Assembly: GCF_014946725.1 (NCBI RefSeq) | Contig: NZ_JACFXY010000004.1 | Coordinates: 186,001 to 250,000, forward strand | DNA from: Mixta mediterraneensis | GTDB taxonomy: Bacteria > Pseudomonadota > Gammaproteobacteria > Enterobacterales > Enterobacteriaceae | Direction of reading: 5' to 3' | DNA length: 64,000 bases | Part shown: piece after piece, positions 29,415-40,556 of the stretch | How the letters are laid out: every line of letters starts with the position of its first letter | How positions within the stretch are numbered: position 1 is the first letter of the stretch | Made by a program: the position numbers and the translations under genes | The notes under the pieces: model-generated | What the model was told of the DNA's origin: nothing | Databases searched by the model: none | What the model saw: only the letters and a program-made list of their open reading frames with translations

Positions 29415-32400
29415 TTAACTTTGTGTGGCGTTAACGGCATGAGACGGCTTTTTACGCCGCAGTTTATCCATCATCAAATACACCACTGGCGTAGTGTAGA
29501 GCGTGAGTAACTGACTCATCACCAGGCCGCCCGCAATAGTGATGCCGAGCGGTTGGCGCAGCTCCGCGCCGTCGCCGCTGCTTAATACCAAGGGTAGCGC
29601 ACCGAACAGCGCTGCCAGCGTGGTCATTAAAATCGGCCGGAAGCGCAGCAGACACGCCTGGAAAACTGCGTCGCGCGCGCAGAGGTTGCCGTTACGCTCG
29701 GCATCCAAAGCAAAATCAACCATCATAATGGCATTTTTTTTCACGATACCAATCAGCAACAAAATACCGATCAAGGCTATCAGGCTGAACGGCGTATCGA
29801 ACAACACCAGCGCCAGCAGCGCGCCCACGCCCGCCGAAGGCAGCGTTGACAGAATCGTTAGCGGATGCACATAGCTTTCATAAAGTATGCCCAGCACGAT
29901 ATACACCGCCGCGATGGCCGCTAACATCAGCCACACCTGACTATTTTGCGACTGCTGGAACACCTGCGCGGTGCCGGCAAAGCTGCCACGTACGCTGGCG
30001 GGTACGCCAAGTGCCGTCATGGTGCGGTCAATGGCTTCTGACGCCTGTGACAGCGACACGCCTTCCGGCAGGTTAAATGAAATTGTCGTCGCGGCAGATA
30101 AGCCATCATGGTTTACCGACAGCGGGGCATTGGCGGGTTGCCATTTGGCAAACCACGACAGCGGAATGGCTTTGCCTTCGTTGTTAACGACAAACATCTG
30201 ATCCAGCGCGCTGATGTCCTGGGTATAGCGCGGGTCGACTTCCATCACGACTTTGTACTGATTGAGCGGCTGATAAATAGTGGAAATCTGGCGCTGACCA
30301 AAGGCATTATTTAACAGGGCGTTGGCTTCAGAAACATCAATGCCCAGACGTGCCATACTGTCGCGGTCATAGATCAGCGCCATCTCGCTGCCTTTATCCT
30401 GCTGATCGGAGTTCACATCTGCCAGTTCCGGCAAGGCCGCAAATGCCTGTCGGATCTTCGGTTCCCAGGTTCTTAAATCGTTGAGATTGTCCGACAGCAG
30501 CGAATATTGATAGCTGGCGTTGGATTCACGTCCGCCGACGCGAATATCCTGAACCGCGTTCAGATAGAGATTTGCCCCCGGCTCTTTTGCCAGCTTTATG
30601 CGCAATCGCGCAATCACTTCCTGCGCACTTTCGTTACGCTCCGACAGCGGTTTTAGCGAAATGAACATCGATCCGCTGTTGGTACGTTGTCCACCGGTAA
30701 ACCCGACCACGCTATCTACCGCCGGATCGGCCCCCACGATTTGCATGAAATCCTGCAGTTTGCCGCGCATCGCCTGAAACGAAATGCTCTGATCGGCAGA
30801 GATAAAACCAGAAAGGCGGCCCGTATCCTGTTCAGGCATAAAAGTTTTAGGAATGCTGATAAACAGCCAGACGGTCAGCGCCACGGTGCCCAACAACAGC
30901 ACCAGTACCCAACGCGCATGATCAAGCACCCAATGCAGTGAACGACCATAGCCTTGTTGCATCGACAGCAAGACACGGCCAAAACCACGCCGACGCGGCT
31001 GGCTGCGCGGCGTGTGCGGCTTAAGCAAATAAGCACACATCATCGGCGTGAGCGTGACGGAGATAAAGAGCGAAATGATAATCGCTACCGAGAGCGAGAT
31101 AGCAAACTCGGTAAAAAAGCGGCCAATCAAGCCGCCCGTCATCAGCAACGGTAGGAACACCGCGATCAATGACAAACTCATCGACAGCACGGTAAACCCG
31201 ACTTCACGCACCCCTTTCAGCGCCGCAGGCAACGGCTTCATTCCGGCTTCGACATGACGGGCAATATTTTCCAGCACCACAATCGCATCATCCACCACAA
31301 ATCCGGTGGCGATAGTCAGCGCCATCAGTGACAGATTATTCAGGCTAAAGCCGCACAGATACATTGCCGCAAAGGTGCCAATGAGTGAAACCGGCACCGC
31401 TACGGCGGGGATCAGCGTGGCGCGTCCCGAACGCAGGAAGGCAAACACCACCAGAATCACCAGCACCACTGCAATAACCAGGGATTGCTCAACTTCATGC
31501 AGCGAGGCGCGTATTGTCGGAGAGCGATCCTGCGCCACCTGCAAGTCAATCGCCGCCGGGATCACTTCATGCAGTTCTGGCAGTTCGGCACGGATGCGAT
31601 CCACGGTATCAATAACATTGGCTTCGGGCGTTTTACGCACGACCAGCAACACCGCAGGTTTACCGCGTGACATCCCGGCGTTGCGAACGTCCTGCACTGA
31701 ATCCTTTACCGTTGCCACATCTGACAGTTTTACCGCCGCGCCATTATTGTAATGCACAATCAGCGGCTGGTATTCGCTGGCGCTTTGCAACTTATCATTG
31801 GTACGCAGCTGCCAGCGCTGTTCGCGATCCTCCAGCGCTCCTTGTGGGCGACGCTGGTTGGCGTTGGAAATGGCTTCACGCACCGCATCCAGCGAAACGC
31901 CCTGATTAAACAGCGCCTGCGGATTCAGCGCCACGCGCACGGCTGGTAATGAGCTGCCCCCTACCGTGACATCCCCGACGCCCTCAATTTGTGACAGCTT
32001 TTGTGCCAGTTGCGTTGAGGCATAATCGTACAGTTGACCCGGATTGTAGATGTCCGAGGTCAGCGTCAAAATCATTACTGGCGCATCAGATGGGTTAGCT
32101 TTGCGATAGGTTGGTCGAGAGGACATACCGGTTGGCAGCAGGCTTTGTGCCGCGTTAATCGCTGCCTGCACATCGCGCGCGGCACTGTTAATGTCGCGAT
32201 CAAAGTCAAACACCAGAATGATGCGCGTGCTGCCCAGCGAACTGGTGGAGGAAATTTCACTGACGCCCGCAATGCGCCCCAGCGATCGCTCCAGCGGCGT
32301 CGCCACCGATGAGGCCATCGTCTCAGGCGCAGCGCCCGGCAGCGAGGCGGAAATGACGATAACGGGAAAATCCACCTGGGGCAGCGGAGCCACGGGTAAC

Positions 32401-32492
32401 AAACGAAATCCAGGTATGCCCGCCAGCGCAATCGCAATTGTTAACAGCGTCGTGGCGACCGGTCGGTGGATAAACAGCGCGAAGAACTTCAC
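29415..32492 (-). CDS. mdtC: RND multidrug efflux permease subunit MdtC
   Basis: 1025 aa (E. coli MdtC 1025). Hydrophobe/amphiphile RND pump of the inner membrane, which forms a heterotrimer with MdtB. N-terminal helix [17 protein letters not shown], the first-half [19 protein letters not shown] (helix 4 with the proton-relay aspartate pair) and second-half [19 protein letters not shown] (helix 10 Lys region) are intact. Start is GTG at 32492, overlapping the mdtB stop by 4 bp. Driven by the proton gradient; exports bile salts, novobiocin and similar compounds in E. coli. Confidence 0.96.
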   Translation of the reverse strand: MKFFALFIHRPVATTLLTIAIALAGIPGFRLLPVAPLPQVDFPVIVISASLPGAAPETMASSVATPLERSLGRIAGVSEISSTSSLGSTRIILVFDFDRDINSAARDVQAAINAAQSLLPTGMSSRPTYRKANPSDAPVMILTLTSDIYNPGQLYDYASTQLAQKLSQIEGVGDVTVGGSSLPAVRVALNPQALFNQGVSLDAVREAISNANQRRPQGALEDREQRWQLRTNDKLQSASEYQPLIVHYNNGAAVKLSDVATVKDSVQDVRNAGMSRGKPAVLLVVRKTPEANVIDTVDRIRAELPELHEVIPAAIDLQVAQDRSPTIRASLHEVEQSLVIAVVLVILVVFAFLRSGRATLIPAVAVPVSLIGTFAAMYLCGFSLNNLSLMALTIATGFVVDDAIVVLENIARHVEAGMKPLPAALKGVREVGFTVLSMSLSLIAVFLPLLMTGGLIGRFFTEFAISLSVAIIISLFISVTLTPMMCAYLLKPHTPRSQPRRRGFGRVLLSMQQGYGRSLHWVLDHARWVLVLLLGTVALTVWLFISIPKTFMPEQDTGRLSGFISADQSISFQAMRGKLQDFMQIVGADPAVDSVVGFTGGQRTNSGSMFISLKPLSERNESAQEVIARLRIKLAKEPGANLYLNAVQDIRVGGRESNASYQYSLLSDNLNDLRTWEPKIRQAFAALPELADVNSDQQDKGSEMALIYDRDSMARLGIDVSEANALLNNAFGQRQISTIYQPLNQYKVVMEVDPRYTQDISALDQMFVVNNEGKAIPLSWFAKWQPANAPLSVNHDGLSAATTISFNLPEGVSLSQASEAIDRTMTALGVPASVRGSFAGTAQVFQQSQNSQVWLMLAAIAAVYIVLGILYESYVHPLTILSTLPSAGVGALLALVLFDTPFSLIALIGILLLIGIVKKNAIMMVDFALDAERNGNLCARDAVFQACLLRFRPILMTTLAALFGALPLVLSSGDGAELRQPLGITIAGGLVMSQLLTLYTTPVVYLMMDKLRRKKPSHAVNATQS

Positions 32493-35400
32493 TCTGCCGC
32501 CTCCGAACGTCCCAGACGATGGCGCGTAGCGAGCGCCAGACGATCAAACAGCAGGTAGATAACCGGCGTGGTAAACAGCGTCAGGATCTGGCTGAGAATT
32601 AAACCGCCAACCATCGCAAGCCCCAGCGGGTGACGCAACTCGGCGCCAACGCCGGTACTGAGCATCAGCGGCAGCGCACCCAACAGCGCCGCCAGCGTGG
32701 TCATCAAAATCGGGCGGAAGCGCAGCAGGCAGGCCTGATAAATGGCGTCATACGGAGCCATGCCCTGTTCGCGTTCAGCAGCCAGCGCAAAGTCGATCAT
32801 CATGATGGCATTTTTCTTCACGATGCCGATCAGCAAAATAATACCGATGATGCCAACAATATCCAGCTCGTTGCCGCTTAACATCAACGCCAGCAGCGCA
32901 CCGACCCCCGCGGTTGGCAGCGTCGAAAGAATAGTAATCGGATGGATAAAGCTTTCATATAACACGCCCAACACGATGTACATCGCGACAATTGCCGCCA
33001 CAATCAGCCAAACGGTGCTGCTCAGCGCGGCTTCAAACGCCAGCGTGCTGCCCTGAAATTGCGTCATAACGTCTGAAGGCATACCGAGTTGGCCTTCGGC
33101 TTGCGTTACGGCCTTAACCGCATCTTCAAGTGAATAGCCGTCGGCGACGTTAAACGAGAAGGTGGCGGATGGAAACTGATCGAGATGGTTAATACTCAGG
33201 GGAGTATAGCGCTGTTCAATTTTGGCGATGGCGCTGAGCGGCACGCTGCCGCCGTCGCTGCTGGCCAGACGGATCGCGTCCAGACTTTCCAGCCCTGGCG
33301 TAGTGCGATTGTCCTGCTCCAGCACCACGCGATATTGATTAGCCTGGGTGTAAATAGTCGAAATCAACCGCTGACCAAAGGCGTTATACAGGGCATTATC
33401 GATGTCCGCCATGTTAATGCCCAGGCGGCTGGCGCTGGCGCGGTCAACATTTACGTAAGCTTCCAGTCCCTGATCCTGCCAGTTGCTGCTGACATCGCGT
33501 AGCTGCGGTAACCTGCTTAGCTCACTCAGCAGCGCTGGCACCCAGGTACTTAATGACTCCAGCGATCCTGATTGCAGCGTGAACTGATACGGCGTGCGGC
33601 TGGCCTGAGTTTCAATCGTCAAATCCTGTACGGCTTGTAGCCATAGCTGTACGCCAGGGATCTGGTTTACCTGCTGTTGTAAACGCTGCTCCACTTCAGG
33701 AATACGATCATCGCGCTCGCTCAGCGGTTTCAGGTTGATCTGCAAACGCGCGCTATTTAATGCGGCGTTCGTGCCGTCTACGCCAACAAACGAGGTCAGG
33801 CTTTGTACCGCGGGGTCTTTCATAATGATTGAGGCGACATCGCGGGTACGCTGCGCCATACTGGCGTAGGAGACCGACTGGGGGGCCTGCAAGGTGCCCT
33901 GAATAATGCTGTTGTCCTGCTGCGGAAAGAAGCCTTTCGGGATCGCTATCCACAGCAAAACGGTTAAAACCAGTGTGCCAAGCGCCACCGACAAAGTCAG
34001 CCAGGGATGATTCAGCACCCGGCTTAAACCGCGCCCGTAAACCGCAATGATGCGGTCAAACATCGCCTCACTGGCGCGCGAGAAACGATTCTGCTTGCGC
34101 AGTGATTCGACGCTCAGCATACGTGCGCACATCATTGGCGTCAGCGTCAGCGATACAATACCCGAAATCAAAATCGCCACCGCCAGCGTGACGGCGAATT
34201 CACGGAACAGACGACCAATCACATCGCCCATAAACAGCAGTGGAATTAATACTGCAATCAGTGAGAAGGTCAGGGAGATAATGGTAAAACCAATTTCACC
34301 CGCCCCTTTAAGGGCGGCGGTGAGCGGCTTTTCGCCTTTTTCGATATAGCGCGAGATGTTTTCGATCACCACTATCGCATCGTCTACCACAAAGCCGGTG
34401 GCGATAGTTAATGCCATCAGCGTCAGGTTGTTGATCGAGAAGCCAAGGAAATACATGGCGGCGAAAGTGCCGATCAGCGATAGCGGCACCGCGACGGCTG
34501 GGATGACAGTGACGGGAACGTTGCGCAGGAATAGATAGATGATCATCACCACCAGCGCCATTGCTAGCATTAACTCATGCTGAGTATCGCTGACGGATGC
34601 GCGAATATTGGTGGTGCGATCGGTAAGCAACTTCACATCCACCGACTTTGGCAACGTTGCCGTCAACGCAGGCAGCATGGCGCGAATATTGTCAGCGGTA
34701 GCGATAATATTTGCGCCTGGCTGACGCTGCACGTTCAGTACAATGGCCGGATCGCGATTGGCCCAGGCGCCGAGCCAGCTGTTTTCGGCACCTTGTTCGA
34801 TGGTGGCCACATCACCTAATCGCACTGGTGCGCCATTGTTGTAGCTAACGATCAGTTGACGATAATCCTCTGCTGATTTCATCTGATCGTTGGCAGAGAG
34901 CGTGACAGAACGCGTTGGGCCATCAAGGCTGCCTTTGGCCGAATTGACGTTAGCATTGCTGATTGCGGTCCGTACGGTTTCACTGGTTAAGCCTGACGCC
35001 GCTAGTGCCTGCGCATTCATTTTCACCCGCACTGCGGGTCGCTGGCCGCCGGAAAGCGTGACCAGACCCACGCCAGAAACCTGGGAAATTTTCTGTGCGA
35101 TGCGCGTTTCCACCATGTCCTGAACCTGGGTCAGCGGCATGCTGCTGGTGGTAACGGCAAGCGTCATAATTGGCGGGTCGGCGGGGTTGACCTTGCTGTA
35201 AACCGGCGGATTTGGCAGATCGCTGGGCAACAGATTTGTCGCGGAGTTGATTGCCGCCTGCACTTCCTGTTCGGCAACGTCGAGCGGTAGCGTGAGCTGG
35301 AACTGTAGCGTGACCACCGACGCACCGCCGGAGCTTTGCGAAGCCATCTGCTTCAGGCCGGACATCTGACCAAACTGACGTTCCAGCGGAGCCGTTATTG

Positions 35401-35611
35401 AAGAAGTCACCACATCCGGGCTGGCGCCGGGATAAAGCGTGACGACCTGAATGGTTGGATAATCCACTTCGGGCAGTGCCGAGACCGGCAAAAAGCGGTA
35501 GCCGAGCACGCCTGCCAGTAAAATAGCAATCATTAAGAGTGTGGTTGCGACCGGACGCAGAATAAACTGGCGCGACGGTCCACCGCTGGAATCAGGAGGC
35601 AACACCTGCAT
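32489..35611 (-). CDS. mdtB: RND multidrug efflux permease subunit MdtB
   Basis: 1040 aa, identical length to E. coli MdtB and recognisable from the start [20 protein letters not shown]. Two RND halves are clear, with [20 protein letters not shown] in helix 4 and [20 protein letters not shown] in helix 10. MdtB contributes two subunits to the MdtB2C trimer and drives proton transport. ATG at 35611 overlaps the mdtA stop by one base (TAATG). Part of one operon from mdtA to baeR. Confidence 0.97.
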   Translation of the reverse strand: MQVLPPDSSGGPSRQFILRPVATTLLMIAILLAGVLGYRFLPVSALPEVDYPTIQVVTLYPGASPDVVTSSITAPLERQFGQMSGLKQMASQSSGGASVVTLQFQLTLPLDVAEQEVQAAINSATNLLPSDLPNPPVYSKVNPADPPIMTLAVTTSSMPLTQVQDMVETRIAQKISQVSGVGLVTLSGGQRPAVRVKMNAQALAASGLTSETVRTAISNANVNSAKGSLDGPTRSVTLSANDQMKSAEDYRQLIVSYNNGAPVRLGDVATIEQGAENSWLGAWANRDPAIVLNVQRQPGANIIATADNIRAMLPALTATLPKSVDVKLLTDRTTNIRASVSDTQHELMLAMALVVMIIYLFLRNVPVTVIPAVAVPLSLIGTFAAMYFLGFSINNLTLMALTIATGFVVDDAIVVIENISRYIEKGEKPLTAALKGAGEIGFTIISLTFSLIAVLIPLLFMGDVIGRLFREFAVTLAVAILISGIVSLTLTPMMCARMLSVESLRKQNRFSRASEAMFDRIIAVYGRGLSRVLNHPWLTLSVALGTLVLTVLLWIAIPKGFFPQQDNSIIQGTLQAPQSVSYASMAQRTRDVASIIMKDPAVQSLTSFVGVDGTNAALNSARLQINLKPLSERDDRIPEVEQRLQQQVNQIPGVQLWLQAVQDLTIETQASRTPYQFTLQSGSLESLSTWVPALLSELSRLPQLRDVSSNWQDQGLEAYVNVDRASASRLGINMADIDNALYNAFGQRLISTIYTQANQYRVVLEQDNRTTPGLESLDAIRLASSDGGSVPLSAIAKIEQRYTPLSINHLDQFPSATFSFNVADGYSLEDAVKAVTQAEGQLGMPSDVMTQFQGSTLAFEAALSSTVWLIVAAIVAMYIVLGVLYESFIHPITILSTLPTAGVGALLALMLSGNELDIVGIIGIILLIGIVKKNAIMMIDFALAAEREQGMAPYDAIYQACLLRFRPILMTTLAALLGALPLMLSTGVGAELRHPLGLAMVGGLILSQILTLFTTPVIYLLFDRLALATRHRLGRSEAAE

Positions 35612-36843
35612 TACTCGCGATCTCCCTTCGATGGCAACGTTGCGCGACTGCTATGTGTAGCGGTGCTTTGCGGCGCGACGACCTCTACGGTGGCGCCTTC
35701 AGTCAGACGATCTAATCCGTCGGTGACAACGCGCTCGCCGGATTCCAGCCCGGCGCTGATCACCACTTTTTGGCTATCCTGCAACCCCGCGGTGACGCTT
35801 TTTTTGCTGACTTTATTCTCGCTGTTGATCACCCAGACGAAGTGGCCTTCATTCCCCATTTGCAGTGCAGCAGTGGGGATCACAATCGCATCCTGCAAGG
35901 TATTGACCTTTAATCGCGCATTGACGAACTGGTTAGGGAACAGTAGATCGTCCTGATTATCGAAGCGTGCTTTGATTTTGATAGTGCCGGTAGTGACATC
36001 AATTTGATTGTCGAGGCTAAGCAATTTACCGGTAGTCAAAAGGTTCTGATTACTGCGATCCCAGGCTTCCACCAACAGAGGCTCGCTGCCTTTCTGTGCT
36101 TTTAAAATCTGGCTGATGTTGTTTTCAGCCACGCTGAAAACAACATCGACAGGATGCGTTTGGGTGATGACCACAATCCCGCTGGTATCGCCGCTGGTAA
36201 GGTAGTTACCCACGTCAACCTGTTTCAGGCCGACTCGTCCGTCAATCGGGGAGGTAATGCGGCTGTAGGTCAGATCGAGCTGGGCGCTGGCGACGCTGCC
36301 CTCATCAGCCTTGATGGTGCCCTGTGTCTCACTGACCAGTGAGCGCTGGGTATCGAGCTCCTGTTGTGACACCAGCGAAGTTTTCGCCAGCTTTTCGTAG
36401 CGCGCCAGATCGCGTCGGGCATTAGCAAGGGTTGCCTGGTCTTTTGCCAGCTGGCCTTGTGCCTGGGTTAATGCCACCTGATAGGGACGTGGATCGATTT
36501 CTGCCAGCAGCTGACCGGCTTTGACTTGCTGACCTTCATCAAAATGAATTGCAACCAAATCACCATTTACCCGGCTGCGCACCGTGACCGTATTGGCTGC
36601 GGTAACCGTGCCTAAACCGCTGAGATATTGCGGCACGCTTTGCGTGGTGGCGCTGGCAGCCTGCACTGGCGCCAGCGGACGACGGGCGCGGTTATCGCCT
36701 TTTCCACGTTGCGGGTGGGTATCCGCTTGCGTGTCGGTATTGGGCTGCGCCGGATGCTGCCACCAGTAATAAGCGCCTACGGCAGCGGCAAGCACCACCA
36801 GAACCATCAGGCTTTTTTTCGTAAAAGGATTGCGGGTGCTCAT
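35611..36843 (-). CDS. mdtA: RND efflux membrane-fusion protein MdtA
   Basis: 410 aa from ATG 36843 (E. coli MdtA 415). Periplasmic adaptor linking MdtBC to an outer-membrane channel (TolC in E. coli). An N-terminal membrane anchor (about residues 8-26) is followed by a barrel-sandwich/lipoyl half (LAPVQAAS to [10 protein letters not shown]), an alpha-helical hairpin (about 100-170), the second lipoyl half and beta-barrel, and the [11 protein letters not shown] region near 320. Codons near 36115-36147 contain a perfect 15-bp inverted repeat. An ATG at 36879 is an alternative start. Divergent from the aldo/keto reductase gene. Confidence 0.94.
   Translation of the reverse strand: MSTRNPFTKKSLMVLVVLAAAVGAYYWWQHPAQPNTDTQADTHPQRGKGDNRARRPLAPVQAASATTQSVPQYLSGLGTVTAANTVTVRSRVNGDLVAIHFDEGQQVKAGQLLAEIDPRPYQVALTQAQGQLAKDQATLANARRDLARYEKLAKTSLVSQQELDTQRSLVSETQGTIKADEGSVASAQLDLTYSRITSPIDGRVGLKQVDVGNYLTSGDTSGIVVITQTHPVDVVFSVAENNISQILKAQKGSEPLLVEAWDRSNQNLLTTGKLLSLDNQIDVTTGTIKIKARFDNQDDLLFPNQFVNARLKVNTLQDAIVIPTAALQMGNEGHFVWVINSENKVSKKSVTAGLQDSQKVVISAGLESGERVVTDGLDRLTEGATVEVVAPQSTATHSSRATLPSKGDRE
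36115..36147. repeat. Perfect 15-bp inverted repeat inside mdtA
   Basis: Arms gatgttgttttcagc (36115-36129) and gctgaaaacaacatc (36133-36147) are exact reverse complements with a 3-bp spacer. The stretch is in frame and encodes part of a beta-strand region ([12 protein letters not shown]), so the gene stays open. Confidence 0.9.
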
Positions 36844-37082
36844 CTTTTTTATTGCTCTCCAGCAGTGTCGTCGTTCCATAAACAAGCCGAAAGTCGTCGG
36901 CCTGCAAACGACAGAGTGTAGCTGTCTCTGTCGGACAGAAATTGAAGGAAATAAGGATAACTGTCAGGTCGGGGTAAGTATTCATATTCTGACAATATTC
37001 CGCCCGGATTATGCATAAACGCGCCAAATCCCTTTGCTATGCTGAGTGAGCGTTCCTCTCGACTCGCTTAAAGGAGAACCCC

Positions 37083-38042
37083 ATGAGTCAAATTGAAACC
37101 CGGCAGTTAGGTGACAGTGGCATTGAAGTACCGTTGCTAACGTTTGGCGGCAACGTATTTGGCTGGACCATTGACCAAAGCACCTCGTTTTCTCTGTTGG
37201 ATGCGCTGGTGGATAAAGGATTGTGGTTTATCGATACGGCTGACGTTTATTCACGTTGGGCGCCCGGCAATAAGGGAGGCGAATCGGAAACGATTATTGG
37301 TCACTGGCTGAAAAAAAGCGGCAAACGAGACAGCATCGTACTGGCGACTAAAGTCGGTATGGAAATGTCACCGGAAAAAACCGGGCTAAAACCGCAATAT
37401 ATTCGTCAGGCTGTTGAGGACTCTTTGCGTCGTCTGCAAACGGATTATATCGATATTTATCAAGCCCACCGTGACGATGAAGGCACGCCATTGGCGGAGA
37501 CGTTAAACGCTTTTGATTTGCTGATTAAAGAAGGCAAAGTGCGCGCGATTGGTGCTTCCAATTACAGTGCCGCCCGCTTGCAGGAAGCCTTGCAAACAAG
37601 TGAAAAAGAAGGATTGGCGCGTTATGAAACCCTGCAACCGGAGTACAACCTTTACGATCGGGAAGGCTACGAAGCCGAACTGGAAAAGGTGGTAACGGAA
37701 CACGGTTTAGGCGTCATCAACTATTACTCGCTCGCCAGCGGTTTCCTTAGCGGCAAATACCGTAGCGCCGCAGATGCCAGCAAAAGCGCACGTGGACAAG
37801 GTGTGGTAGAGAAATATCTCAATCCACGCGGGTTAAAAATCCTTGCGTCGCTGGATGAGATCAGTCAGGCGCATCAGGTTTCACCGACGCAGGTTGCGCT
37901 GGCCTGGCAAATCGCCCGTCCGGGTATTACCGCACCTATCGTCAGTGCGACTTCGCTGACGCAACTCGATGATTTAGTCGGCGCGACACAGTTGAAGCTG
38001 ACGCAAGCAGAAATTGAACAACTGGCCAACGCCAGCAGTTAA
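37083..38042 (+). CDS. Aldo/keto reductase family oxidoreductase
   Basis: 319 aa, single TIM-barrel aldo/keto reductase. The catalytic tetrad is visible: Asp and Tyr in FIDTADVYSRWAPG (near 50-63), Lys in LATKVGMEM (near 84) and His in YQAHRDDEGTP (near 125). The NADPH-binding end includes YSLASGFLSGKYR near 212 and a C-terminal helix. Physiological substrate unknown; relatives reduce small aldehydes and ketones. An AAAGGAG site lies just before the ATG. Stands alone between mdtA (divergent) and the broken porin gene. Confidence 0.85.
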   Translation: MSQIETRQLGDSGIEVPLLTFGGNVFGWTIDQSTSFSLLDALVDKGLWFIDTADVYSRWAPGNKGGESETIIGHWLKKSGKRDSIVLATKVGMEMSPEKTGLKPQYIRQAVEDSLRRLQTDYIDIYQAHRDDEGTPLAETLNAFDLLIKEGKVRAIGASNYSAARLQEALQTSEKEGLARYETLQPEYNLYDREGYEAELEKVVTEHGLGVINYYSLASGFLSGKYRSAADASKSARGQGVVEKYLNPRGLKILASLDEISQAHQVSPTQVALAWQIARPGITAPIVSATSLTQLDDLVGATQLKLTQAEIEQLANASS

Positions 38043-38603
38043 TTTTCAGCAGGGGCAGGGATGCTCCTTTTCATACTTTTCATAAAAAAAGCACAATAAA
38101 AAAACATACAACCTCACAAAAGTATTAACAATAAGCGATCCAATTCACAAATGCGTAAAGAAACGGTTTCTTAGGGGATTTTTGCGCACTTTTTTATAAA
38201 AATTGAACTTTTCCCGATCCTATTCTCTGCGCTTACTATCCAGCAACTCACATAAGAATAAACATCATGAAAAGCAAAAAAGCAGTGCAACGTTTTCCGC
38301 TGCGTCGCGTAGCGACCGGCACCCTGATGTTCGCCATGTTAAGCGGCTCGGCTTTAGCGGCTGACGCGCTTAGCCCTGACTCTGAATGGATGTTCGGTGA
38401 CTGGGGCGGCTACCGAACGCAGCTACAGGATGACGGCATTAAATTTGATGTTAACTACACCATGGAAAGCGCCGCGAATTTAGGGGGTGGTGCTGACACT
38501 AATACCACCATGCGCTACAGCGACCAGTGGACATTTTCCACCAATTTCGGTAATGCTCCCAACTTACTGATTTAGTGTATGATGGTGATTTTGAGGTGCT
38601 TGC

Positions 38604-38879
38604 GTGGCTTCCATTTCCATCAGATGTCCTTCCTGCTCCGCTACTGAAGGCGTGGTGCGTAACGGCAAAAGCACTGCCGGACATCAGCGCTATCTCTGCT
38701 CTCATTGCCGTAAAACATGGCAACTACAGTTCACTTACACCGCCTCTCAGCCCGGTACGCACCAGACAATCATTGATATGGCCATGAATGGCGTCGGATG
38801 TCGCGCCAGTGCACGCATTATGGGCATTGGCCTCAACACGGTTTTACGTCACTTAAAAAACTCAGGCCGCAGTCGGTAA
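38604..38879 (+). CDS. insA: IS1 protein InsA (copy 1)
   Basis: 91 aa DNA-binding regulator of IS1. N-terminal zinc-finger cysteines are visible in CPSCSATEG and CSHC, followed by a helix-turn-helix ([20 protein letters not shown]). Programmed -1 frameshifting at A6 (38855-38860), near its end, fuses it to insB to give the InsAB' transposase; alone it represses transposition. Confidence 0.93.
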   Translation: MASISIRCPSCSATEGVVRNGKSTAGHQRYLCSHCRKTWQLQFTYTASQPGTHQTIIDMAMNGVGCRASARIMGIGLNTVLRHLKNSGRSR

Positions 38880-39301
38880 CCTCGCGCATACAACCGGGCA
38901 GTGATGTGATTGTCTGCGCTGAAATGGACGAACAGTGGGGCTACGTCGGTGCTAAATCACGTCAGCGCTGGCTGTTTTACGCGTATGACAGGATACGGAG
39001 GACGGTTGTGGCACACGTCTTCGGTGAACGCACTCTGGCCACACTGGAGCGTCTTCTGAGCCTGCTGTCGGCCTTTGAGGTCGTGGTATGGATGACGGAT
39101 GGCTGGCCGCTGTATGAATCACGCCTGAAGGGAAAGCTGCACGTTATCAGCAAGCGTTACACTCAGCGCATTGAGCGACATAACCTGAATCTGAGACAAC
39201 ATCTGGCAAGGCTGGGACGGAAGTCACTGTCGTTCTCAAAATCGGTGGAGCTGCATGACAAGGTCATCGGACATTATCTGAACATAAAACACTATCAGTA
39301 A
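38798..39301 (+). CDS. insB: IS1 protein InsB, transposase catalytic part (copy 1)
   Basis: 167-codon frame in the -1 phase relative to insA, expressed as the C-terminal part of InsAB' after frameshifting at 38855-38860. The DDE residues can be placed in [23 protein letters not shown] and [12 protein letters not shown]. Intact and complete, so the element may still transpose. Confidence 0.92.
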   Translation: MSRQCTHYGHWPQHGFTSLKKLRPQSVTSRIQPGSDVIVCAEMDEQWGYVGAKSRQRWLFYAYDRIRRTVVAHVFGERTLATLERLLSLLSAFEVVVWMTDGWPLYESRLKGKLHVISKRYTQRIERHNLNLRQHLARLGRKSLSFSKSVELHDKVIGHYLNIKHYQ

Positions 39302-39631
39302 GTTGGAGTCATTACCCCAATTTCGATCTGGAAAAACTGCTGAACTGGCAGGATGCGGAATTCCAGATGACCGTTACCAATCGTGACGGACATAACGTGT
39401 CGGATCAGGTTGCTGACAAACGCACCGGGATGTTGTCATCCGTTCAGGAAGTGTATGGACGTGGACAAACCTGGCGTCTGACCCAGTTCTGGTTACGTAA
39501 GGGCTTGTTTGATGACGTCGTGGATATTAAAGCTGGCCGCGTCACCGTTGGCGAAGACTTTGATAATTTTGACGGCAACCTCTTCCAGAACCTTGCGCTG
39601 GGTAGCGGTCAGGCCGGTAACTGGCGTGGCG

Positions 39632-39689
39632 ATCGGTGGTTTAACTGGCCAGTTTCGCAAATCGGTGGTTTAACTGGCCAGTTTCGCAA
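39632..39689. repeat. 29-bp tandem duplication in the porin gene
   Basis: Two exact adjacent copies (39632-39660 and 39661-39689) beginning atcggtggtttaactggcca. Because 29 is not a multiple of three it frameshifts the porin. The sequence without one copy gives a continuous OprB reading frame. Confidence 0.95.
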
Positions 39690-40506
39690 TGGGGTGGCCG
39701 TATCAAGCTGAATTTTACCCCTGAGGTGTTCTTCCAGGTTGGTTTCTATAACCAAAACCAGGCGAACTACAATCGCGGTGACGGCTTCCGTCTTGATACC
39801 AGCAATTCCGAAGGGAACATGGTTCCGGCTGAACTGGGCTGGATGCCGCAGTTTGGTCCACAAAAACTGCCGGGTAACTATCGCATCGGCGGTTACTACT
39901 CTTCTGCTAACGGGGATGTTTATGGCAGCTGGCGCAACGGCGCGTATCAGGAGCAGGACCACGCTTACGGCGGTTACGTGTTGTTGCAACAACAGTTAAC
40001 AGCACAGGATGGCGATGTGCATCGTGGTTTAGGCGTGCGCGTTCAGGCGGTAATGAACGACCACAAAACGTCGAAAACGGATAACTATCAGTCCATTGCG
40101 TTTACCTGGAAAGGACCGTTTGATGCGCGTCCCGATGATGAGATTGGCATCGGTGCCGCACGTATTCACGTAAACAGCACCTATACCCGCTCGCTGCGTC
40201 AGCAGAATGCGGCTAATGGTGAAACCGACTACAATAGCCCAACGTATTTGCCGATTCAGGATGGTTCTGAATACGATTACGAAATCTATTACAACGCTAA
40301 AGTGACGAAATGGATGTCGCTGCGTCCGAACCTGCAATATGTCACCGCGCCGGGTGCGGTGAGTGAAGTGAAAGATGCGTTTATTGGCGGCATCAGCGCG
40401 AATATCGCCTTTTAATTAAGTTCACAGGGTTAGCGAGAGCGATCCGCCAGCAGTTTATTCGCGATCAAACAGGCTAACCCTATTCGTTCTATGCCGTTAC
40501 AGCCAT

Positions 40507-40530
40507 AAAAAACGGTCCGTTAAGGACCGT
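40507..40530 (-). terminator. Rho-independent terminator of yegD
   Basis: A perfect 7-bp stem acggtcc/ggaccgt (40512-40518, 40524-40530) with a 5-nt loop is followed on the minus strand by a run of five or more T. It lies 26 bp past the yegD stop; on the plus strand it is about 95 bp past the porin end. Confidence 0.85.
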
Positions 40531-40556
40531 ATCACTTTATTCAAACTCATCAGCCA

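Larger units (their letters stand above)
38549..39316 (+). mobile_element. IS1: IS1-family insertion sequence, copy 1 (768 bp)
   Basis: Ends are the imperfect IS1 inverted repeats: ggtaatgctcccaactta at the left and taagttggagtcattacc at the right. Length is exactly 768 bp, the IS1 standard. The 8-bp target duplication ccaatttc is present at 38541-38548 and 39317-39324 (9 bp if one ambiguous G is counted). Both transposase frames are intact. Confidence 0.97.
38267..40415 (+). pseudogene. OprB-family carbohydrate-selective porin, broken by IS1 and a 29-bp duplication
   Basis: The start is intact: a 32-residue signal peptide ending SGSALA-AD, then PDSEWMFGDWGGYRTQLQDD, the OprB opening. After codon 94 IS1 is inserted (38549-39316). 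Removing IS1 and one 8-bp target copy restores frame exactly into DLEKLLNWQDAEFQ. A 29-bp tandem duplication (39632-39689) then shifts the frame and creates an early stop at 39709-39711. Removing one copy restores WFNWPVSQWGGRIKLNF and an open frame to the stop at 40413-40415, so the ancestral protein was about 447 aa. It was an outer-membrane beta-barrel for sugar uptake. Either lesion alone should abolish it. Confidence 0.92.

Noticed and set aside
36844..37082. BaeR box upstream of mdtA
   Set aside because: I searched by eye for the TTTTTCTCCATNATTGGC-type motif and found only weak partial matches.
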